DNA from: Planctomycetota bacterium
GTDB taxonomy: Bacteria; Planctomycetota; Phycisphaerae; Tepidisphaerales; Tepidisphaeraceae
Reading direction: 5' to 3'
Length of the DNA: 35,936 bases
Assembly (NCBI GenBank): GCA_023417885.1
Contig: JAEZED010000004.1
Span: 1-35,936 of the forward strand
Every line of letters begins with the position of its first letter. Positions within the stretch are counted from its first letter, which is position 1. The position numbers were made by a program, and so were the translations under genes. Under the pieces are notes generated by a model, which was not told the origin of the DNA, searched no databases, and worked only from the letters and a program-made list of their open reading frames with translations. Shown in pieces: positions 7,940-16,097 of this stretch.

Positions 7940-8389
7940 TCACGGCTGCGTCGTGCTCCCCGGGCCCACCGTCTCCACCGCCAGCACCTGGTCGGCGGGG
8001 ATGTAGACCATGGAGCCGCCGTCGCGCTCGATGCGGAGCCAGTCCCCCTCCCGGCCGCGGTAGGCGCCGAAGACAGAGAAGCTGTCGCGCGTGTCCCCCT
8101 GGACATTCACGCCCATGCCGGCGCCGCTCATGCCCAGCGCGTCGCGCCGGAGGTGGACATAGACCTGCTGCCCCACCAGCGAGGAAGGCAGCGCGCCCGG
8201 CCCCCGCGCGGGAGCCGCCCACGCCGCCCCGCCGTCGCCCCAGGAGGCCGAGGGGCGACGATCGACCCACCCGTCTTCCTCCCAACGTCCGTCGTGATCC
8301 GACGCGTAGATCGTGCACCCGGAGAGGGCGCCGGCGGCGAACGTTGCAACGAGCAGCAGGACAGCGTGGCGAAGCGGTGTGTGTCGCAT
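7940..8389 (-). CDS. Lipoprotein of unknown function
   Basis: 149 residues from the ATG at 8389 (an in-frame ATG at 8404 adds five). The signal peptide MRHTPLRHAVLLLVATFAAG ends in a good lipobox, LSGC, so the following Cys is probably lipidated. The mature part has a low-complexity Trp/Gly/Ala region and then a compact beta-rich section with LVGQQVYVHLRRDALG, RGREGDWLRIERDGGSMVYIP and LAVETV. The pairing of QVYVHLRRDALG with a later YIPADQVLAV suggests a small beta domain that checks display of a constant or option string, but no function can be assigned. It lies 42 nt downstream of sucC. Confidence 0.7.
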   Translation of the reverse strand: MRHTPLRHAVLLLVATFAAGALSGCTIYASDHDGRWEEDGWVDRRPSASWGDGGAAWAAPARGPGALPSSLVGQQVYVHLRRDALGMSGAGMGVNVQGDTRDSFSVFGAYRGREGDWLRIERDGGSMVYIPADQVLAVETVGPGSTTQP

Positions 8390-8431
8390 GGCATACCCAT
8401 CCATCCGCCGGGACGCGAACGGTTGCGGGCT

Positions 8432-9619
8432 TCAGGCGGCGGCCTTGACGGCGCCCGTCACCTTCTGCGCCGCGTCGGTGAGGTCCTCGGCGGTCTGGAG
8501 CGTCGGCAGCTTCCCCTTCGCCGCGGCCAGGATCTCGCGCGCACGCTGCACGTTGGTTCCCTCCAGCCGGACCACGACCGGCACGTCGAAGCCGACCTGC
8601 TCGCCCGCCTGCACGAGCGCCTCGGCGATCAGGTCGCACTTGGCGATCCCGCCGAAGATGTTCACCAGGATCCCCTTCACGTTCTCGTCCGCCAGGATGA
8701 TCTTGAACGCCTCGATGGCCCCCTCCGCCGTCACGCTTCCGCCGACGTCCAGGAAGTTGGCCGGCTCCCCGCCGTGGAGCTTGATGACGTCCATCGTCGC
8801 CATGGCGAGCCCGGCGCCGTTGACGAGGCAGCCGATGTTTCCGTCGAGCTGGATGTAGTTGAGGCTCGCCTTCTTGGCGCGGACGTCCAGCTCCTTCTCC
8901 TGGCTCTCGTCCTCCATCTGCGCGATCTTCTTCTGCCGGAACAGCGCGTTGTCATCGAAGTTGAACTTCGCGTCGATCGCCAGCAACTGGTCGTCCGTCG
9001 TGATGACGAGCGGATTGACCTCCGCCAGGCTCGCGTCGGTCTCGAGGAAGGCCTTCGCGAGGCCGGTCATGAGCTTTGCCGCCTCATTGACCTTCTTGCC
9101 TTCAAAGCCGAGCTTGAAGGCAAGCTCGCGCGCCTGGAACGGCTGGAGCCCGAGCAGCGGGTGTAGCGGCTCCTTGAGCACCTTCTCAGGGCTCTTGGCG
9201 GCGACCTCCTCGATCTCCACGCCTCCCTCGGCGCTGGCGATCATGGTGGCGGTGTTGCGGGCGCGGTCGACGGTGATGCCGACGTAGTATTCCTTCTTGA
9301 TGTCCACGCCCGGCGCCACCAGCAGCACGCTCACCGGCACGCCTTCGGGGCCCGTCTGGTTGCTGACCATCCGGTTGGAGAGCATGAACTTGGCGGCGTC
9401 GCGGGCCTCCTGCTCCGTCTTACAGAGCTTGACGAACCCGGCCTTGCCGCGCCCCCCGGCATAGACCTGCGCCTTCACGACGCACATCGCCGCCCCCTCC
9501 TTCTGGAATTGCTTGAAGGCATCGGCCGCCTCGTCCGGCGAACGGACGACGGCGGCGGGCGGGATCGGGACGCCGTATTCGGCGAGGAGCTGGCGGGCCT
9601 GGTATTCGTGGATTTTCAT
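8432..9619 (-). CDS. sucC: Succinyl-CoA synthetase (ADP/GDP-forming), beta subunit
   Basis: 395 residues, normal size. With the alpha subunit it interconverts succinyl-CoA and succinate with substrate-level phosphorylation in the TCA cycle. It starts MKIHEYQARQLLAEYGVPIP, has the ATP-grasp loop VVKAQVYAGGRGKAG, the metal-ligand region AEVNPLVIT, then NIFGGIAKCDLIAEA and the terminal VVRLEGTNVQRAREIL. The alpha gene sucD, normally directly downstream, is not in this window: a lipoprotein gene follows instead. Upstream it diverges from a TPR gene. TAACGT lies 9 nt before the ATG. Confidence 0.97.
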   Translation of the reverse strand: MKIHEYQARQLLAEYGVPIPPAAVVRSPDEAADAFKQFQKEGAAMCVVKAQVYAGGRGKAGFVKLCKTEQEARDAAKFMLSNRMVSNQTGPEGVPVSVLLVAPGVDIKKEYYVGITVDRARNTATMIASAEGGVEIEEVAAKSPEKVLKEPLHPLLGLQPFQARELAFKLGFEGKKVNEAAKLMTGLAKAFLETDASLAEVNPLVITTDDQLLAIDAKFNFDDNALFRQKKIAQMEDESQEKELDVRAKKASLNYIQLDGNIGCLVNGAGLAMATMDVIKLHGGEPANFLDVGGSVTAEGAIEAFKIILADENVKGILVNIFGGIAKCDLIAEALVQAGEQVGFDVPVVVRLEGTNVQRAREILAAAKGKLPTLQTAEDLTDAAQKVTGAVKAAA

Positions 9620-9746
9620 GCGTGAAGGACGTTATTCCCGGCCTTCACCGCGGGCAATGCCAACCATCGCGTATGCTGCGGCAGTCATTGCCGCGGAGCG
9701 GTCAGAGGGCGGCCGGACCGCCGGCCTCTGATACATTATCCGGATC

Positions 9747-10988
9747 ATGCCGACCCGCCTGCTCGCTGTCGCGCTTGCGCTCTGCCTCATCCTGCCGCCG
9801 CAGGCGGCGCTCGCCTGTCTCTGGGACTACGACACGCTCCGCGACGAGCAGCGTGGGCTGCCGACGATGCTGGCGATCCTCTCGGGCAAGTGGGAGCGGC
9901 ACAGCGACTACTTCTATGAGCAGCGGGTGGAGCGGATGAGCGCCCTCCTCGCGCAGGAGCCGGGCAACCTCCCCGCGATCGACAACCTCGCGGTCGCGCT
10001 GGAGAAGCTGGGGCGGGTGGACGAGGCGATCGTGCTGATGCAGGAGAAGCTCGCCCTGCCGGACGATGGCGAGCATCCGCATTACACCACCCACGCGAAC
10101 CTCGGGACGTTCTTCCTCCACCGCTTCGGCGCCGGCGGCGACAGGGCCGACCTCGACCGCGGGATCGACCACATCCGCACGGCGCTGGAGATCAATCCGG
10201 ACGCTCACTTCGGGCGCGAGAAGTACCAGCTTCAGGTGGCGGAGTACATCCGGGCGGCGCAGGACGATCCGGCGGTGCTGGACCGGGGGAGTTTCGTGCT
10301 TCCACTCATCCTGGGCCCGCAGTGGATGGAGCGACTCGAGCAGCGCCTGGCCGAAGCGGGCGAGGACCAGCAGGAGCGGAATGACGCGCTCGAACAGACG
10401 CGAACCCTCATCGAGGGACGACGTTCCGCTTCCGACGACCTCAAGGCGAAGCTACAGCCGGCGATCGACGGCATCGTCGGCATGATCCGCTTCGGCACCG
10501 GCACGAGCCCGCATCTCTACTACGCCCTTGGCGACCTCCTCGCAGCGCGCGGCGACAAGCACCTCGCATCACGGGCCTATCTGCGGGCTCTGGAGTTCAA
10601 TCATCCGCGCCCGGTGCAGGTTCGGGCTGCGTTGAAAGGGGTCATCGGATATGTCGACGGCGTCGACGTCGACGACATCACCGCCGACTTCGAGCGGGAG
10701 AAGGCGGACGCCGCCGCGTGGGTCGCCGCCTACCAGGCGTTCGAGGACGACCTCGTCCGCCGTGGTGTGGATCTGTCGGACGAGTCGGTCTACGAGCCGT
10801 TCTACGCCGAGCACGGCCAGCCGCGTGCGGAACTCGGCTTCGCGCTGGGCGACCACCTGCCGCGCGGCCCCGCCGGCACCGCGCTCGTGATCCTCGCCCT
10901 GCTGCTCACGGGCTTCATGCTGACGGTCGTGTTCCTGGTGAAGACCATCCGCCGCCGCCGCCGCACCCGTGCCGGCGCCTTCACCTGA
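9747..10988 (+). CDS. Secreted, C-terminally membrane-anchored TPR protein
   Basis: 413 residues. An N-terminal signal peptide (TRLLAVALALCLILPPQAALA) is followed by CLWDYDTLRDEQRG. TPR-like helical pairs come next (residues about 60-160; LPAIDNLAVALEKLGRVDEAIVL is the clearest by pattern), then a long helical part. A single membrane helix (GTALVILALLLTGFMLTVVFL) near the end is followed by a basic tail. It therefore probably sits on the outer face of the inner membrane with a small cytoplasmic tail. TPR units usually mediate protein-protein contacts; no enzymatic motif is seen. TACATT lies 9 nt before the ATG. The PEP-CTERM gene follows 71 nt downstream. Confidence 0.78.
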   Translation: MPTRLLAVALALCLILPPQAALACLWDYDTLRDEQRGLPTMLAILSGKWERHSDYFYEQRVERMSALLAQEPGNLPAIDNLAVALEKLGRVDEAIVLMQEKLALPDDGEHPHYTTHANLGTFFLHRFGAGGDRADLDRGIDHIRTALEINPDAHFGREKYQLQVAEYIRAAQDDPAVLDRGSFVLPLILGPQWMERLEQRLAEAGEDQQERNDALEQTRTLIEGRRSASDDLKAKLQPAIDGIVGMIRFGTGTSPHLYYALGDLLAARGDKHLASRAYLRALEFNHPRPVQVRAALKGVIGYVDGVDVDDITADFEREKADAAAWVAAYQAFEDDLVRRGVDLSDESVYEPFYAEHGQPRAELGFALGDHLPRGPAGTALVILALLLTGFMLTVVFLVKTIRRRRRTRAGAFT

Positions 10989-11059
10989 GGATCATCCCGT
11001 CGCCGCGGGACGCATCGCGCTTGACCACCGTTCCCGGTGGGCGGTATATCTCGCCTTTC

Positions 11060-12313
11060 ATGGAGAGAAAATGCTTCGCGATCGTGGCCACGCCCGCGGC
11101 GCTGCTGATTCCGGCGGCGTTCGCCTTCGCTGACGTGCCCTACGGGGCGGATCCGCTCCTGAATACCTCGGAGTACGCGCTCGGCTCCTACGTCTGGAAC
11201 ATCGCCTTCATCCAGGACAACATCCTGCGTGACCCAAACGATTCGACCCATCCGCCGGACAGCGGCGGGCAGGTGATTCACTGGACGGAATCGGAACTCG
11301 CCGTTCGGCGGCAGCGCGTGCTCGACGGGGCCGCCTTCTGGAACAACCAGTCGGCGGCGCGTCACCATCCGGGTGCGCGGCTCGACATCCAAGTCAACTT
11401 CCTTAACGGAGGCCAGCCGCTGACGATCGGCGACATCGGGGGCGAGGGGAGCAGCGCGGGCTATGACGATGCGCTGGCGCTGATCGACCCGTCGCTCGCG
11501 GGGCTGGGCGCTATGGAGGCCTCGCGCCGCTTCGCGCGCGACATGCGCGAGCAGTTCGACGTCAACTGGTCGTACACCACCTTCGTCAAGCCGTCCAGCG
11601 GCCGCGCATCCGCCTTCCTCAACGGCCCCTACACCAACGGCTACGAGGATGACGGCGCCTACACCTACGCCCACGAAAGCGGGCATATCTTCGGCGCCCG
11701 GGATGAATACGGCTCGGCCCACACCGGCCAGCGGCACGGCTACCTCTGGGCGCTCAACAGCAACGCCATCAACCTGCCCAACGGCGACCCGAATCCCAAC
11801 AGCGTTCCCTCGATCATGCGGGACGCCAACAACTTCACGCTGGTCGAGGGCGCGATCAACGGCATCGGGTGGACCGACACCGACGGCGACACGATCCCCG
11901 ACATCCTCGATACCTTCCCCACCCTCTTCGCCGACGACTCCATGAGCGACCCGCTGGCGGGCGTGTTCCGGCTCGAGGCCGACGCAAGCGTGACACCGCT
12001 TCAGAGCCCGAACCCGACCAGGGGAGACTTCACGATCAACACGCTGGCGGGCGCCCAGTTCCGGGTTGACGGGGAGAACTGGATCGACCTGCTGCCCCTC
12101 GACGGGCTCTGGGGCGACTACGAGGAATCCCTCATGTTCGAGATCGCGGGCCTCGAGCCGATGCTGACCTACAACATCGACCTGCGCATCTTCAACAGCG
12201 TCGACAACTTCACGCTGCAGAGCTTCCAGTTCACACCCATCCCCGAACCGGTCGCGGGCTTCGCCCTCCTCGCCTGCCTCGCCGGCCTCAGCCGCCGCCG
12301 GCGGGCCGCCTGA
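11060..12313 (+). CDS. PEP-CTERM-anchored protein with an M64-like zinc metalloprotease motif
   Basis: 417 residues. An N-terminal signal peptide (to about residue 24, AAFAFA) marks export. The zinc motif His205-Glu206-x-x-His209 is followed by G-x-x-Asp215-Glu216-Tyr, the HExxHxxGxxDEY pattern I associate with IgA-peptidase-like (M64) proteases. A Ca-binding-like DTDGDTIPD segment lies further on. The last about 24 residues are a PEP-CTERM signal: IPEP, a hydrophobic stretch, then RRRR. That signal is normally read by an exosortase, none of which is in this window. A TATATC sequence lies 9 nt before the ATG. A strong terminator follows. Proteolytic activity is inferred only from the motif. 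Confidence 0.8.
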   Translation: MERKCFAIVATPAALLIPAAFAFADVPYGADPLLNTSEYALGSYVWNIAFIQDNILRDPNDSTHPPDSGGQVIHWTESELAVRRQRVLDGAAFWNNQSAARHHPGARLDIQVNFLNGGQPLTIGDIGGEGSSAGYDDALALIDPSLAGLGAMEASRRFARDMREQFDVNWSYTTFVKPSSGRASAFLNGPYTNGYEDDGAYTYAHESGHIFGARDEYGSAHTGQRHGYLWALNSNAINLPNGDPNPNSVPSIMRDANNFTLVEGAINGIGWTDTDGDTIPDILDTFPTLFADDSMSDPLAGVFRLEADASVTPLQSPNPTRGDFTINTLAGAQFRVDGENWIDLLPLDGLWGDYEESLMFEIAGLEPMLTYNIDLRIFNSVDNFTLQSFQFTPIPEPVAGFALLACLAGLSRRRRAA

Positions 12314-12358
12314 TCAACCCCGGGGCCGACCGCTGCGGGATCTCAGCATGTCAGTTAC

Positions 12359-12389
12359 CCGCGAGGCTCTTTCGTGCCTCGCGGTTTTT
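12359..12389 (+). terminator. Intrinsic terminator after the PEP-CTERM protease-like gene
   Basis: Arms CCGCGAGGC and GCCTCGCGG (9 bp, perfect) around an 8-nt loop, followed at once by TTTTT. It lies 45 nt past the stop codon. The arm sequence is nearly the same as in the terminator at 16098-16130. Confidence 0.9.
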
Positions 12390-12523
12390 CCTTCCCGGCG
12401 TCTTACGTTCTCCGCTCCTCCCGACATCACGGCCGGCTGGTACCATCCGCGCGTGAAACAGCGCTCGCTCGCCGGGGGAGGCCCGCCCCCTGGAGCGCCC
12501 TGTCCATCTCACGAGGGAATCCC

Positions 12524-12895
12524 ATGATCACCGGCGTTCACACCATGTTCTACACGTCCGAGCCGGAGGCGCTGCGGGCCTTCTTTCGTGACAAGTTCGG
12601 CTTCGGCTTCACCGACGTCGGCCACGGCTGGCTGATCTTCGACCTGCCGGACGCAGAGCTCGGCGTCCATCCCGCCGGGGCGACGCATGAGGCGCACCGC
12701 GCCCCCTCCGGCATGCACCACATCTCCTTCTACTGCGACGACATCGAGAAGACCGTCGACGAGCTGCGCGCCAAGGGAGTCGAGTTCACCGACGGGATCA
12801 CCAACCAGGAATACGGCCGCACCATCCACTTCAAGGTGCCCGGCGGCTTCGAGCTGGAGCTGTACCAGCCGCACTACAAGCGCGAAGCGCGATAG
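12524..12895 (+). CDS. VOC (glyoxalase/dioxygenase fold) family protein
   Basis: 123 residues, one complete vicinal-oxygen-chelate module of two beta-alpha-beta-beta-beta halves. It has the opening ITGVHTMFY with ALRAFFRDKFGF, the second-half opening MHHISFYCDDIEKTVDELRAKG, and the closing GRTIHFKVPGGFELELYQP. His and Glu at these places commonly bind the metal. The substrate is not deducible. The ATG at 12524 has GAGGGA 6 nt upstream, and the frame upstream is not protein-like. The next gene begins 30 nt downstream and has its own ribosome-binding site, so the two are probably co-transcribed. Confidence 0.85.
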   Translation: MITGVHTMFYTSEPEALRAFFRDKFGFGFTDVGHGWLIFDLPDAELGVHPAGATHEAHRAPSGMHHISFYCDDIEKTVDELRAKGVEFTDGITNQEYGRTIHFKVPGGFELELYQPHYKREAR

Positions 12896-12925
12896 GGGCG
12901 TGCCCCACGCCACGAGGAGATCCGC

Positions 12926-13294
12926 ATGCACGAGTTCCTTCTGGTCTGGGCCGTTGCCGCTACTGCCCTCGGGCTCTCCGTTGCCGGATTGACGCTGATC
13001 TACCGCCTCCTGGGCAGCGACCTCGGGACGGACGGGTGGCTTCGCGAACTGGGCATCGTCCTGTTCACCTCGGCCATACAGGCGGGGCTTTACATGGCGG
13101 TAACAGCGCTGTCGAACGAGCCAGGCCGGGCGGCCGGACAGGCACTTTACGCGTTCGGAGTTCTTGCGACCGCGCTGGCGTACAAGGTCACTCACCTGGC
13201 CGACATGGAAGCGCTCGAGATCTGTCTGCTCGTTCTCGTCAATATCGCCGTTCTCCTGCTGCTTCGGATGGCGGTGCTGAGCATCCTGTCCTGA
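12926..13294 (+). CDS. Small four-helix membrane protein, unknown function
   Basis: 122 residues with about four hydrophobic segments: residues 3-27, 43-61, 70-90 and 96-120, with few charged residues apart from short loops (GSDLGTDGW, SNEPGRAAG, HLADMEALE). There are no catalytic motifs or known family signatures that I can name. A clear ribosome-binding site (GAGGAG, 6 nt before the ATG) supports it as a real gene, probably expressed with the VOC gene upstream. Confidence 0.7.
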   Translation: MHEFLLVWAVAATALGLSVAGLTLIYRLLGSDLGTDGWLRELGIVLFTSAIQAGLYMAVTALSNEPGRAAGQALYAFGVLATALAYKVTHLADMEALEICLLVLVNIAVLLLLRMAVLSILS

Positions 13295-13349
13295 GCGAAT
13301 CAAGACCGCTTCGCGGGGATGCACCACATCTCCTTCTGCCACGCGCCTG

Positions 13350-13355
13350 TAAGAT
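13350..13355 (+). promoter_or_regulatory. -10 hexamer TAAGAT, 5 nt before the GTG at 13361
   Basis: TANNNT hexamer with a 5-nt gap to the queC GTG. It decides the choice of this GTG over the upstream ATG at 13319. Confidence 0.5.
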
Positions 13356-13360
13356 CGGCC

Positions 13361-14065
13361 GTGACCGCGCGCCTGGAACGCCCCGCAATCATCCTCCTCT
13401 CCGGCGGGCTCGATTCCGCCACTTGCCTGGCGATCGCCGCGGCGGAGGGATTTGCGCCGCTCCACACGCTTGCCTTCGACTACGGCCAGCGTCACCGCCA
13501 CGAGCTGGCCGCCGCCGCGGCCCTCGCGGAGCACTACCGGGTGGCGGAGCACCGGGTCGTGCGGATCGACCTCGCCCGGTTCGGCGGCAGCGCGCTGACC
13601 GACCCGTCGCTCGCAGTCCCGAAAGACGCGATCTCATCGGGAACCACGACGGCGCCGCCGCGCGAGCTGCCGATCACCTACGTCCCCGCGCGCAACACCA
13701 TCTTCCTCAGCTACGCACTCGCTTTGTGCGAGGTCCGTGGCTGCCGCGACGTCTTCATCGGCGTCAACGCCCTCGACTACAGCGGCTATCCCGACTGCCG
13801 CCCGGACTTCATCGCCAGCTTCCAGCAGACGGCCCGCCTCGGCACGCGGCTGACCGACTTCACGATCCGCGCGCCGCTCCAGCACCTGACCAAGGCGCAG
13901 ATCATCCGCCGCGGCGTCGAGCTGGGCGTGCCGTACGACCAGACCCACTCCTGCTACGACCCGGCGGCCGACGGCGCGGCGTGCGGGCACTGCGATTCGT
14001 GCCTGCTGCGCAAGAGGGGCTTCGTCGAGGCCGGCGTGGCGGACCCGACGCGGTACGCGCGCTGA
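13361..14065 (+). CDS. queC: 7-cyano-7-deazaguanine synthase (preQ0 synthase)
   Basis: 234 residues. It converts 7-carboxy-7-deazaguanine to preQ0 with ATP and ammonia, a step in queuosine tRNA modification. The PP-loop SGGLDSAT is at 14-21, followed by FDYGQRHRHEL. The core PARNTIFLSYALALCE and FIGVNALDYSGYPDCRP are typical. Four zinc cysteines are present at 198, 208, 211 and 214. I chose the GTG at 13361; an ATG at 13319 would add 14 residues (MHHISFCHAPVRSA) that lie outside the family and instead match part of the VOC gene. queA is also in the window, but queD and queE are not. Confidence 0.95.
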   Translation: MTARLERPAIILLSGGLDSATCLAIAAAEGFAPLHTLAFDYGQRHRHELAAAAALAEHYRVAEHRVVRIDLARFGGSALTDPSLAVPKDAISSGTTTAPPRELPITYVPARNTIFLSYALALCEVRGCRDVFIGVNALDYSGYPDCRPDFIASFQQTARLGTRLTDFTIRAPLQHLTKAQIIRRGVELGVPYDQTHSCYDPAADGAACGHCDSCLLRKRGFVEAGVADPTRYAR

Positions 14066-14084
14066 CGCGGAAGGCAGCGCGCAA

Positions 14085-14090
14085 TAGCAT
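14085..14090 (+). promoter_or_regulatory. -10 hexamer TAGCAT, 6 nt before the ATG at 14097
   Basis: TANNNT hexamer; a weak CTGACG at 14062-14067 lies 17 nt upstream as a possible -35. The position predicts a leaderless aldo/keto reductase mRNA starting inside the 31-nt gap after queC. Confidence 0.5.
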
Positions 14091-14096
14091 TGACCC

Positions 14097-15083
14097 ATGC
14101 AACAGCGCCGCCTCGGCCGCAACGGCCCCACCGTCTCTGCTATTGGTCTCGGATGCATGGGGATGAGCGAGTTCTATGGCCCGGCTGACGAGGCCGAGTC
14201 GATCGCGACCATCCACCGCGCCCTGGAGCTCGGAATCAACTTCCTCGACACCGCCGACATGTACGGCGTCGGGCGCAACGAGGAACTAGTCGGCCGCGCC
14301 ATCCGCGACCGCCGGGAGAAGGTGTTTCTCGCGACCAAGTTCGGCAATGTCCGCGGCCCCAATGGCGAGTTCCTGGGGATCAGCGGCAAGCCGGACTACG
14401 TGCGGCAGGCGTGCGAGGCGAGCCTGCAGCGGCTTGGGATCGAGACGATTGATCTCTACTACCAGCATCGCGTCGATCCGGAGACGCCGATCGAGGAGAC
14501 GGTGGGCGCCATGAAGCAACTCGTGGAGCAGGGGAAGGTGCGTCACCTCGGCCTCTCCGAGGCGGGCGTCGGCACGATCCGCCGGGCCTATGCCGTGCAT
14601 CCGATCACCGCGCTCCAGACCGAGTACTCCCTCTGGACGCGCGACGTGGAGGCGGAGATCCTGCCGACCTGCCGTGAGCTTGGAATCGGCTTCGTCCCCT
14701 ACAGCCCGCTCGGCCGTGGATTTCTCACGGGGCGGATCCGGACGATCGACGACCTCCCGCCCGAGGACTTCCGCCGGCACGCGCCGCGCTTCCTCGAGGA
14801 GAACCTGAGCAACAACCTGCGCATCGTGGAGGAAGTGCAGCGCATGGCCTCGGAGAAGGAATGCACGCCGGCCCAGCTCGCGCTGGCGTGGCTGCTGGCG
14901 CAGGGGGAGGATCTCGTGCCGATTCCCGGCACGAAGCGTCGCAAGTACCTGGAGGAGAACGCCGGTGCGGTCGATGTGAGGCTGTCGCCGGAGGACCTGG
15001 CGCGGCTCTCCAGTTCGATCCCCGCCGAGGCCGTCGCGGGAACACGCTATCCCGAGGCCCACATGAGCCGGGTCAATATCTGA
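14097..15083 (+). CDS. Aldo/keto reductase
   Basis: 328 residues, a full-length TIM-barrel NADPH-dependent oxidoreductase acting on aldehydes or ketones in the cytoplasm. The catalytic tetrad can be placed: Asp51 and Tyr56 (FLDTADMYG), Lys81 (LATKFG) and His124 (LYYQHRVD). The opening RRLGRNGPTVSAIGLGCMGM and late GTKRRKYLEENAGAV (cofactor phosphate/adenine region) match the AKR13-like bacterial group. The natural substrate is unknown. It follows queC by 31 nt but carries its own -10-like element. Confidence 0.93.
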   Translation: MQQRRLGRNGPTVSAIGLGCMGMSEFYGPADEAESIATIHRALELGINFLDTADMYGVGRNEELVGRAIRDRREKVFLATKFGNVRGPNGEFLGISGKPDYVRQACEASLQRLGIETIDLYYQHRVDPETPIEETVGAMKQLVEQGKVRHLGLSEAGVGTIRRAYAVHPITALQTEYSLWTRDVEAEILPTCRELGIGFVPYSPLGRGFLTGRIRTIDDLPPEDFRRHAPRFLEENLSNNLRIVEEVQRMASEKECTPAQLALAWLLAQGEDLVPIPGTKRRKYLEENAGAVDVRLSPEDLARLSSSIPAEAVAGTRYPEAHMSRVNI

Positions 15084-15188
15084 GTTCCTCTCCGGCGCAA
15101 GCGGAACAATCCGCACGCTCTGCCCAGGCTGTCGCCATCTGCTATCCGCAGGCCCGGTGAGCCCCCCCCCCGTGGTTATCGACATTTT

Positions 15189-15194
15189 GCTTGA
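15189..15194 (+). promoter_or_regulatory. Perfect -35 box TTGACA upstream of the PEP-CTERM gene
   Basis: TTGACA matches the sigma-70 consensus exactly. A weak -10 (CAACAT) follows after 18 nt. This would give a leader of about 110 nt, unlike the leaderless-type genes nearby, in keeping with the strong Shine-Dalgarno of this gene. Confidence 0.45.
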
Positions 15195-15297
15195 CAGTGC
15201 CGTGGTGCTTGCCGCAACATCCACCAACCGGCTGGCTGGACCCGTTCGCGGAACAGGAGCGGCCGGAATCTCAACGGGCTGCGACCCAGCAATCATG

Positions 15298-15313
15298 GCG
15301 GCCGATCGGCCGC
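15298..15313. promoter_or_regulatory. 16-bp perfect palindrome in the leader of the PEP-CTERM gene
   Basis: GCGGCCGATCGGCCGC is self-complementary over all 16 bases. It lies 16 nt before the ATG, just upstream of the ribosome-binding site. It could be an operator or an RNA hairpin limiting translation, or chance in GC-rich DNA. Confidence 0.35.
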
Positions 15314-15328
15314 AGAAGGAGGAGGCGA

Positions 15329-16075
15329 ATGCGCCTGTCCACGATCCCCTGCGCAGTCGCAGGCATGCTGGCTGTCCTCGGCACTGCCGCCGCGGCAAGT
15401 GCCGACTTCACCGAACAGTTCGAGACGCTCCCGACGCCGACGCTGGGCACGCCACCCGGCACGGCGCTGGCGCTCCCGAGCGGTGACTGGTTCTTCGTCA
15501 ACAACAGTGATCCACTCGGTAGCACCGGGTTGTCGCGCCTTCCGTCAGCGGCGGGTGGCACGACTCCGTTCACGGTCAATCCCGGCGATGGTGACTTCTA
15601 CGCCTCGATGAACTTCAACAACACGTCGGGCGTCGGGACGATCGATTCCTTCCTGATGAGCCCGGTGCTGACGTTCAACAATGGTGACGAGATCAGCTTC
15701 ATCACCCGCGCTCCGACCGACGCGACGCCGACGTTCCCGGATCGCTTGATCGTCAAGCTGAGCACCGCCGGGGCGAGCACGGACGCAAGCGACTTCACCA
15801 TGACGCTGCTGACGATCAATCCTGATCTCAATACCGATGCTGCAGCTTACCCGCAGACGTGGACGCTCTTTACCGCTACCGTGAGCGGGCTGGGCGGCCC
15901 GACGGAGGGACGCTTCGCATTCAACTACAACGTCACGAACTCAGGCCCGAGCGGAACCAACGGCAACCTGATCGGCATCGACCGCGTTGGCTATGCCGCG
16001 GTACCTGAGCCAGCAGCGCTCGGTCTTCTCGCCGCCGGCGGCCTCCTTGTGCTGCATCGGCGCCGGGTCGCGTAA
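15329..16075 (+). CDS. Choice-of-anchor J-type PEP-CTERM protein
   Basis: 248 residues, exported. The signal peptide runs to about AAAASA (residue 24). The mature part starts DFTEQFETLPTP and contains GDWFFVNNSDPLG, then DFYASMNFNNTSG, SFLMSPVLTFNNGDEISF and NLIGIDRVGYAA, the beta-sandwich pattern of the choice-of-anchor J domain, often seen in Planctomycetes. The C-terminus VPEPAALGLLAAGG, a hydrophobic stretch and HRRRVA form a PEP-CTERM sorting signal. The start is fixed by a strong AAGGAGGAGG just upstream of the ATG. Probably an envelope or extracellular structural/adhesive protein; no enzymatic motif. Confidence 0.85.
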   Translation: MRLSTIPCAVAGMLAVLGTAAAASADFTEQFETLPTPTLGTPPGTALALPSGDWFFVNNSDPLGSTGLSRLPSAAGGTTPFTVNPGDGDFYASMNFNNTSGVGTIDSFLMSPVLTFNNGDEISFITRAPTDATPTFPDRLIVKLSTAGASTDASDFTMTLLTINPDLNTDAAAYPQTWTLFTATVSGLGGPTEGRFAFNYNVTNSGPSGTNGNLIGIDRVGYAAVPEPAALGLLAAGGLLVLHRRRVA

Positions 16076-16097
16076 TCCAGGTTCGTTTTCAGAATCA

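Noticed and set aside
15157..15486. Open frame overlapping the start of the second PEP-CTERM gene
   Set aside because: It overlaps a gene with a clear signal peptide and ribosome site and becomes Arg/His-rich noise inside it.
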